This document shows positions 58,058 through 64,000 of a DNA stretch of 64,000 nt, one piece after another; the first letter of the stretch is position 1; each line of letters begins with the position of its first letter. Under the pieces are notes generated by a model. It made no database searches. It saw nothing but the letters and a program-made list of their open reading frames with translations, and was not told where the DNA came from. The position numbers and the translations under genes were made by a program. The DNA is taken from positions 42,501-106,500 of the forward strand of contig WBZZ01006779.1 in NCBI GenBank assembly GCA_019918135.1. The letters run 5' to 3'. Source of the stretch: Paulinella micropora. Its lineage: Eukaryota; Cercozoa; Imbricatea; Euglyphida; Paulinellidae.

Positions 58058-58317
58058 CTATTTTAATTAAAACTCGACAAAGTCTTACACTTGGGGTTAA
58101 AAGCCGGATCGACAAAAGTTTTTATTTAATCATACATTCGAAGCGACACGAAATCAGGCCCGGCAGGAGAAGATTCTGCAGAGCGGCAGGATTTGGCCGA
58201 GGGGAAGATACAGGGGAGGGGAAGGGCAGAGGAAAGCCAAGGAAGTACCCAAAAAATGTAAATGAAAAATTCTCGACAAGGGATAAAGGAAGAGGGGGGG
58301 GGGGCGCCCGGCATTTG
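58058..58317. repeat. Reverse A and spacer
   Basis: Reverse A at 58062-58100; the stretch 58190-58317 (GAAGATACAGGGGAGGGGAA ... TTCTCGACAAGGGATAA) recurs at 61977-62100. No gene. Confidence 0.65.
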
Positions 58318-58590
58318 GGGGCTTAGTTGAGGCGTTTCGTGCATTTTTTTTGTAGCTTCTGCGCTCTTCCCCTCCCCCCTTGTCCTTCCCCTGTTCTTTG
58401 AGCCCCCCGGGCTCAGGGGGCTCAGGGGGAGAGGAAGAGAAAAAAAAGGGGGGGAGCGCCCCCCCCCCTCGGTGACACTGTCTTGACTACAAACTCAGTC
58501 TAAGTCATACGACGAGTGACTTCTCCAATGAGGCGGCGCACTCTCTGAGACAGAAAGGCAAGGCCCCCCCCCCGGGCCTTCCTTTAGCCA
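58318..58590 (-). repeat. Composite H-G-I, copy 3
   Basis: Same order as 49384 and 56661, with AAGGCCCC...GGGCCTT hairpin near 58559-58580. Confidence 0.75.
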
Positions 58591-58639
58591 TTGTAGGGGG
58601 AGGGGTGCCCCTGCCTCCTTTCCTCTCCCTTTCTTGGTT

Positions 58640-59195
58640 CTCAGTGTTCGACAAAGCCTTACACTTGGCTCTAAAAATTAGGAGAAAGGGAAGAGGAAGG
58701 GCAGGGTGCGCAATGAATGTACTGCCCGGCTGGACCGTATCACGCACCCTATCTCCGGACGGCACAATTTGGTGCCAAATTTAGCTGGGGCCGTTCCGGA
58801 GGCTAGCAGAGAAATCAAAAGTTTTCCCGCGGGGGAGAAACCCGCGGGCCTTTTACTCACACAAAAATGTTTTTCGGCCCTCTCACCTTCCCTAGAGGCA
58901 AGGAGGTGCAGAGCAAAGGGGAGCGGGGCGACAAAGGTGAGAGGGGCGACAAAGGTGAGAGGGGCGACGAGAGTGAGAGGGAGGGGGGGGGGGGGGGGAC
59001 GTCTTCCTCACGGCGGCCCAGCCGAGCGTCTGTGTGGGATTTTCTTTTTGCGCAAGTAGATTTTGGCGCCAAATTGGCGCTTACGGCCGTTTTCCCGGGA
59101 AAGCTAAGACGTACTGCCCGGCTGGACCCTGGCGGGCGCACCCTACCTCCGGACGGCACAATTTGGCGCCAAATTTAGCAAGGGCCGTTCCGAAG
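58640..59195 (+). repeat. Module D5
   Basis: Reverse A remnant (58645-58675), then the flank CTGCCCGGCTGGACCGTATC, GTGCCAAATTTAGC, CCGCGGGGGAGAAACCCGCG, three to four 18-bp units (58924-58978), G run, GGACGTCTTCC, TTTTGGCGCCAAATTGGCGC (59061-59080) and AATTTGGCGCCAAATTTAGC (59160-59179). Very like 43395-43940. Confidence 0.75.
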
Positions 59196-59300
59196 GCTCA
59201 AGGAGCAGGGGGGGAGGAGAGGGGAAGGGCGCAGAAGCTGCAAAAGAAATAAATACATGCAACGCCTCCACAGGTCGGCCTCCCCTCTGTTCATATCTTT

Positions 59301-59430
59301 CTGGCCCTGCGCACAGTGACCGAGCTACGGCACGGACAGGACGCCGTCGGGGCCGGCCGGGGCTCTTGTCCTCCTAGCACATTGACTACGGGGGCAGTAC
59401 CATTCGCACAGGGTCGTGCTGGAGCACAGT
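59301..59430 (+). repeat. Element E15
   Basis: Full but variant E copy (CTACGGCACGGACAGG, CCGGCCGGGGC), then partial F (59471-59516) and A (59515-59570). Confidence 0.75.
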
Positions 59431-59639
59431 CCTCCGCTCCTAGTTTTCAGTGCTCAAGCGTAGGACCGTCGAGTGAGCCGGATGCTGCGGCAGCCTGAGA
59501 GTGCCGTTGCAAGTGTCAAGTGTAATGCCTTGTCGAGCTTTAATTCAGCGTAAATTCGTACATTCTTAGCACCCCCTCCCCGCTCCCCTCCTCTGAGCCC
59601 AGGAAGGCTCAAGGAGCAGGGGGGAGGGGGAAGGGTGAT

Positions 59640-60057
59640 TGCCTTTTTCAGCCACATCACATCCAAAATTTATTCATATCTATTAACAGAGGAAGGGTTT
59701 TGTGTCCTTCCCCCCCCCGACAGCATGTGCTTGCAGATGTGTCTCTCCCGCGCGCCCCTCTCTCCCGGAGTCTTTCAAGGTGGCTCGCGGGCAGAAATCA
59801 ATAAGGCTTGATCCAGTTTGGTTCTATGCCGAGAAGAAGGCAGAAACACAATCTCCCTGCTCCCAATAGAGGAAAAAAAAGACAGGGAAATGCTCTGGGC
59901 GGGGAGCTGCACAAACAAGGTGCCCTGCCAAGCAACCAGGCATTACGCGCTGGCAATTGTTCAGTGTTGTCTTGAGGTGACGCGCTTCGAGTTTGGGCTA
60001 TTGCCCGGAGGGTATTGTGTGTGTGGATAAAGGCCGAGAACACTGCGCTCCTAGGCA
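59640..60057. other. Mostly unique gene-free DNA upstream of the kinase fragment
   Basis: A C half (TTGCCTTTTTCAGCCACATC) at 59639, then unique DNA. A 70-codon plus frame (59818-60030) shows no family features. The missing kinase N-lobe was not found here in any frame. Confidence 0.5.
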
Positions 60058-60077
60058 CAGGCCGCTTGTGCGGCCTG
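60058..60077. repeat. CAGGCCGC hairpin near second kinase
   Basis: CAGGCCGCTTGTGCGGCCTG, one base different from the copies around the kinase-like gene at 9939-11654. Confidence 0.75.
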
Positions 60078-60180
60078 AAGATAAAGAAGGAAGGGTAGGG
60101 GGGAAGGGGGGGGGGGGGGCGCGGGGGGGCCTGCCCCCCGGCGCTTTGCAACTTCCAGATTTGCTAGCACCGAGCGCGGC

Positions 60181-61047
60181 GTGGTGGGGTTGCTGCGATA
60201 CGGTTTCCTGCGAGCCCGCCGGACCGTTCCCAGCTTGATGCCTGAGCCGGTCGACAAAAATTGTAAGGAACTCTGGCAACAACGCACAGATTCGTTGCTT
60301 ATATTACAGACTCTATGGCCCAGGGCGCAGGGCGACACACTGTACAAGCTCTGCCAGACCCCCGCCCTAGCGCGCCTGCCACGAATTCTCGTGCTACTAG
60401 AATGCATTGTGTCCGCAATGCACGCGGCTGGCTACACGCACGGCGATATCCATGCCCATAATATTTTAATACAAGCGGACACCGTGACCCTTATCGATTA
60501 TGACCAGGCCAGGCCCGCCTGTGCCGACAGTGCCTTTCGAGATTACCTGGCGCTAGCAAGCCTGACGTTCAGGACTGGACTGCAGCAGGTGTTGCAAAAG
60601 GTCTGTCCACAAGGTGATGTACGCGATAGGCTGGCCGCAGCCAACCTGCCTGCTTTACCGAGGCTGCGACACTATGCACACGTTGGGCGTTGGGAAGCAC
60701 TGTCCGACCTCGACGAACTACTATTCCCCAGTCAACACCTGCATATGCTCGGAATTGATCCAAGCACAGCCACCTACGAGACGGAATACCTCCTTCCCCC
60801 GCACGTGGTCTTTGAGCTGCTAGCAAAAACGACAGACCCGCGCGGATTCAGCGCAGTGTTAGCGCGGGCCGCCTCCGCTTGTGCCAGGCTACGTCTGCCA
60901 CCCTCGTACAGTCAGTCAGCGAGAGTTAGGCTTATATTAATAGCAAAGATGAAGCACAGCGGGGCCTGTGATAAAAGCCGAAAAAGCAATGCTTCCGAGT
61001 TTTCCGATGGAACTGCCTTTTTTGGTCATATCACTCCCAAATTTTGA
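60181..61047 (+). CDS. Protein kinase-like C-lobe fragment (288 aa)
   Basis: A beta5/hinge-like LLILQTLWPRAQGDTLYKL, an alphaE helix and the catalytic loop YTHGDIHAHNILI (HGD...HN) are followed by TLIDYDQAR in place of DFG, so the catalytic and metal-binding residues of an aminoglycoside/RIO/viral-type kinase are present. The N-lobe (Gly loop, beta3 Lys, alphaC Glu) is not visible upstream. The frame opens at GTG 60181 and the first ATG is 60238; the frame is open back to 60085 through a poly-G run. The last 30 codons (from about 60960) lie inside foldback element C7, so the original C-terminus is probably replaced. Likely a broken kinase gene, though the C-lobe is intact. Confidence 0.6.
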   Translation: MVGLLRYGFLRARRTVPSLMPEPVDKNCKELWQQRTDSLLILQTLWPRAQGDTLYKLCQTPALARLPRILVLLECIVSAMHAAGYTHGDIHAHNILIQADTVTLIDYDQARPACADSAFRDYLALASLTFRTGLQQVLQKVCPQGDVRDRLAAANLPALPRLRHYAHVGRWEALSDLDELLFPSQHLHMLGIDPSTATYETEYLLPPHVVFELLAKTTDPRGFSAVLARAASACARLRLPPSYSQSARVRLILIAKMKHSGACDKSRKSNASEFSDGTAFFGHITPKF

Positions 61048-61060
61048 CCATATCACGCCC
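60968..61060. repeat. Foldback element C7
   Basis: GTGATAAAAGCCGAAAAAGC, ACTGCCTTTTTTGGTCATATC, then ACCATATCACGCCCC. It overlaps the end of the kinase fragment. Confidence 0.7.
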
Positions 61061-61300
61061 CGCGGAAAAATACAAAAAAGAATTTTTTTAATTAAAACTC
61101 AGGAAAACATTTGATTTATGTTACCCCGCGGAATGAAGTCGGAGCGGCCCCAGCCGAAATTGGCGCAAAATCTTGCTGTTTTGCCTGGTGCGCGTGATAC
61201 GGTCAAAAAAGGCAATGCTGCCAAGTTTTCCGAGCGAACTGCCTTTATTAGCCATATCACGTCCAAAATTTAACCGTATCACGCACCGCAAGATAGTATT
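61061..61300. repeat. K-like block and foldback C8
   Basis: ACCCCGCGGAATGAAGTCGG with a GGCGCAAAATCTTGC site, then C8 (61194-61260, outer arm to 61284: GTGATACGGTCAAAAAAGGC with GCCATATCAC and CCGTATCACG). Confidence 0.7.
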
Positions 61301-62106
61301 AAAAAAAGAGAATTTTTTTTATTAAAATCTAGACAAAGTCTTACACTTAGAACCAAAAACTATGAGTGGGAGAGGGAAGAGGCAAGGAATGGGGGGAGAG
61401 TGTGCCAAGAAAGTACAAAACGAATTTTTTTTAAATAAAATCTTAACGGTATTACACTTGGGGCACGAGGACTAGGAGAGGGAGAGAAGAGGCAAAGAAA
61501 GAGGGGACGCCAAGAAAGTGCGAAATATGCTGGATTAAAACTCGACTGCCTTACACTTGGCATTGAAAGCTAGAAGTAAGAGAGGGGAGAAGCAGGGGGG
61601 GGAGGAGAAGGGGAGTGTTGGCGGGCCGCTCACTCAACCAGTTCCCAATGTCCATCGATACAGGCCGGCCCCGCTTTCTAAGAAGGGGAGGGGGGGGGGA
61701 AGAAGGAAGGGAGAGGGGAAAGGAGGGGGAAAGAGAAGGGGGAGGGAAAGAGCGCACTTGATTAACAACAGCCCATCGTTGGCCGTTCTTAACAGGAACC
61801 AAAGGCTAGGCCCGGAGGAAACGCGCTCAGTTCGCCCAGCGGGAGAGGAAAGAAGCATGGCGGTTGGGCGCCAAGAAACGCGCAAAAAAGGTTTACGCTG
61901 AATTAAAACTCGACAAAGTCTTACACGTGACATTGAGAACTAGAAGAGGGAGAAGGACGGAGGAGGGGAGCGGGAGAGAGGGAAGATACAGGGGAGGGGA
62001 GGGGCAGAAGAAAGCCAAGGAAGTACCCAAAAACATGTAAATTAAAAATTCTCGACAAGGGATAAGGGGATAGGGGGGGGGGGGGAGGGGGCGCCCCGGC
62101 ATTTGG
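61301..62106. repeat. Reverse A copies in purine-rich DNA
   Basis: Reverse A at 61310-61350, 61395-61465, 61509-61568 and 61870-61940. Between 61615 and 61850 is unique DNA with no credible gene. 61977-62100 repeats 58190-58317. Confidence 0.7.
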
Positions 62107-62435
62107 GGGCTTAGTTGAGGCGTTTCATGCATTTTTTTTGGTAGCTTCTGCGCTCTTCCCCTCCCCCCTTGCCCTGTTCTTTGAGCCCCCCCCCCCCGGG
62201 CTCAGAGGGCTCAAGGGGAAAGGAAGAAGAAAAAAAAGGCGGCCAGGGTTCTAACATAGGCTACCGCAGCAACATGACGTGGGCCGGATGCTGCGGCAGC
62301 CCGAGGGTGCCGTTGCAAATGTCAAGTGCAATGCATTGTCGATCTTTAATTCAGCGTAAATTCTCTCTATCTCCTAGTTCTCAGTGTCAAGTGTAAGACT
62401 TTGTCGAGTTTTAATTCAGCATAACTTTTCTTGCA
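62107..62435. repeat. Reverse H and G, then F8 and A copies
   Basis: Reverse H at 62107-62155, G at 62185, F at 62240-62325, A at 62325-62350 and 62385-62435. Confidence 0.75.
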
Positions 62436-62494
62436 CCGGCGAAGCGCCCCAGTCACCTTGTCCTTTCCCTTTCCCTCTTTCTCTCTTGGTTCTC

Positions 62495-62560
62495 AGTGCC
62501 AAGATTAAGACTTTGTCAGGGATTTTTTTGCGCTGATTTTTGTACACCGGCGAAGCGCGT
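62495..62560 (+). repeat. Family B copy
   Basis: GTGCCAAGATTAAGACTTTG, with the GTACACCGGCGAAGCGCG end. Confidence 0.7.
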
Positions 62561-62603
62561 CCCTACCCTCCCTTCTCCCGCCCCCGCCCCCTTTTCATAT
62601 TTT

Positions 62604-62815
62604 TCTGACCTTGCGCACGGTGGCCGAGCCATGGCACGGACAGGATGCCGTCGGGCCCGCCGGGGCCTTTGTCTTGCTAGCACATTGACCACCGCCCGTT
62701 CATTCGCCACAGGGTCGTGCTGGAGCACGGTGCCCTGCTCCTAGTTTTCAGTGCCCCAATGTAAGACCGTCGAGCTTTAATTCAGCGCATTCCTTTTCGC
62801 ACTTTCTTGGCGCCC
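62604..62815 (+). repeat. Element E16 and A
   Basis: E at 62604-62732 and A at 62755-62815 in the usual order. Confidence 0.8.
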
Positions 62816-63303
62816 CTACTCCCCCCCCCCCCTTCCCTCCCGCTCCCGATTTCCCCTTCCCGTGCTCCTTGAGCCCCCGGGGCTCAGGGGGCTCAAAAAG
62901 AGGGAAGAAAGAAAGGGGGAGGGGGGGGGCGCCCCACCCCATCGGTGGGCTCCAAAAAAAAGTTTCCTTATTTTTGCCCTCCGCTCTGAGGAGGGAGGGG
63001 GATGTGCCGCGTGCTGCCCTTTCTCTCTCCCAGCTGTCTGCCGGTCTCAGGGGGGTTTTCCTTCCTAGATTTTAATCCAATCCGATTTTTTTTTGGGATG
63101 CGTTTGCACGCGCAAATAAGGGATGAGGGGAGGGAGGGGGAGGAGAAAGAGGAAGGGGGAAGAAGGGGAAGGGGAGTGATTCCCCCGCCCCCCTCCCTTT
63201 CCCTCTGTTCCCGTCGCCCCCCTCTTTCATTCCCCCCCGTTTGTTTCTCTGGTTGTCGTGCAAAAAAAAAATTCCGCAGATCTTTTCATATTTTTCATAT
63301 TTT
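62816..63303. other. G palindrome, J-like end and filler
   Basis: G at 62868 and a J-like right end (GGGATGCGTTTGCACGCGCA) at 63095-63116, in C/T- and G/A-rich filler. No gene. Confidence 0.6.
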
Positions 63304-63445
63304 TCCGACCTTGCGCACGGTGGCCGAGCCATGGCACGGACAGGACGCCGTCGAGATCGTGAGGCCCTTGTCCACCTGCTACATTGACCACCGCCGGTAC
63401 ATCCGCCGCAGGGCTGCGCTGGAGCACAGTGCGCAAGATGTAAAA
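63304..63445 (+). repeat. Element E17 with J start
   Basis: Full E copy with GACGCCGTCGAGATCGTGAG, then GTGCGCAAGATG, the first bases of J. The frame stays open from 63002 to a stop in AAAAGCTAA (63451). Confidence 0.75.
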
Positions 63446-63604
63446 AGCTAACATTCTGTACTTTTTTTCTTTAGTAAAAGTCGGCGGGGCCGGGCCCCCG
63501 TGTCAATATGGACAAGTGGGAAGTAATCTCTATTGGAAAATGCGTACAAAAATAGATACGGCAAAAAAAAAGACATCGCCGACAGCAAGAAAGGTTGTAG
63601 AGAG
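63446..63604. other. Unique gene-free DNA
   Basis: A/T-rich stretch with GGCGGGGCCGGGCCCCC; not repeated elsewhere in the window. Confidence 0.5.
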
Positions 63605-63765
63605 AGATGCCAAGATTAAAGCTTTGTCAAAAATTTTTTTATTAATTTTTTTTGTAAATTCCTAGCGCCCCCTGCCCTTTCTCTTTCCCTCTCCTAGGTC
63701 TCAGTGCCAAGTGTAAGACAGTCGAGCTTCAATTCAGCGTATTCTTTTTCGCACTTTCTTGGCGC
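63605..63765 (+). repeat. B and A copies
   Basis: B at 63605-63670 and A at 63703-63765. Confidence 0.75.
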
Positions 63766-63834
63766 GCCCTCCCTCTTCCCTCTCCTACTCCCTGCTCTCA
63801 GACGGGGGGCTCCTCCTTCCCTGCCTCTCCCCTC

Positions 63835-63920
63835 TGCAAGGATATGCGGAAATATCTGCGGGAATATGAAAAGTGGAAAGCAACAATTTTTTTTGGAACG
63901 CGTTTGCACGCGCTCTGAGG
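63835..63920 (+). repeat. Element J7
   Basis: Nearly identical to J6 over its length. Confidence 0.8.
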
Positions 63921-63954
63921 AGGGACGAGGGAGGGGGGGAGGAACAAGCAGAGG

Positions 63955-64000
63955 ACAAAGGTGAGAGGGGCGACGAACGTGAGAGGGGCGACGAGAGTGA
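63955..64000 (+). repeat. Module D6, cut by window end
   Basis: Three 18-bp-type units directly after J7, the same J-then-D order as at 43086-43195 and 51089-51205. Confidence 0.7.

Noticed and set aside
59818-60030. 70-codon frame as the missing N-lobe of the kinase fragment
   Set aside because: No Gly loop, no VAIK-like Lys and no alphaC Glu could be found in it.
41821-63436. E elements as tRNA-derived SINEs (GGTGGCCGAGC resembles a pol III A box)
   Set aside because: No good B box (GGTTCGANTCC) at the right distance and no cloverleaf could be drawn.
35280-64000. CRISPR array
   Set aside because: Repeats are dispersed, long, imperfect and not regularly spaced.

Overview
The window looks like part of a large eukaryotic-type double-stranded DNA element: a giant or herpes-like virus of a protist, or such an element integrated in a protist genome. 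Supporting signs are long intronless-looking genes on both strands, AATAAA-type signals after several genes, TATA-like boxes before others, many secreted or membrane glycoproteins with Ser/Thr/Pro stalks, a PrimPol/UL52-type primase beside a UL9-type origin-binding helicase, a Ulp1-like cysteine protease and very divergent kinase-like proteins. I cannot name the lineage. No capsid, polymerase or rRNA gene lies in the window. The DNA is rich in long G and C runs, and several reading frames break at or near such runs, so assembly error and real decay must be kept apart.

Layout, gene-rich part (1-35.2 kb): an unrecognised partial gene and a small charged protein; a Ulp1-like protease (1391-3889); a decayed copy (4124-6330) and a nearly intact copy (6497-9948) of a Cys-rich surface protein; a kinase-like gene on the minus strand (9939-11654); a replication block with primase (12583-14283, perhaps to 14518), 152-bp tandem repeats carrying an 18-bp-arm GC hairpin (14735-15073), and an origin-binding helicase (15121-16695) cut off after its Walker B region. 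The helicase abuts, tail to tail and within about 10 bp, a class C GPCR-like receptor (24088-16422, minus) that has lost TM5-7 and has six solute-binding-protein-like modules in front. Next come a small type I membrane glycoprotein and a four-member family of secreted proteins with an EF-hand-like loop, two of them with long Ser/Thr/Pro repeats. The run of four is interrupted by an 804-residue kinase-like protein.

Gene-poor part (35.2-64 kb): only four convincing genes remain: a possibly N-myristoylated protein with a fibre-like C-terminus (48151-49074), a GNAT acetyltransferase (55089-56207), a type II membrane glycoprotein (57262-58020) and a kinase C-lobe fragment (60181-61047). Everything else is a mosaic of dispersed repeat families in a matrix of C/T-rich or G/A-rich tracts. 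I call them A and B (short elements with GCCAAG and CTTGGC or CTTAGC ends), C (foldback GTGATATGG...CCNTATCAC), D (18-bp minisatellite plus palindromic GGCGCC sites), E+J (about 220 bp with a conserved open frame), F, G (GAGCCC/GGGCTC), H, I, K and M. Chimeric copies joined at short shared words show that these families recombine.

How the parts may work together (inference): primase, hairpin repeat and origin-binding helicase would form an initiation module, now broken by a rearrangement. The secreted and receptor-like proteins would act at the host or virion surface. The repeat field is either a recombination-prone accessory region or the remains of amplified regulatory and origin-like DNA.
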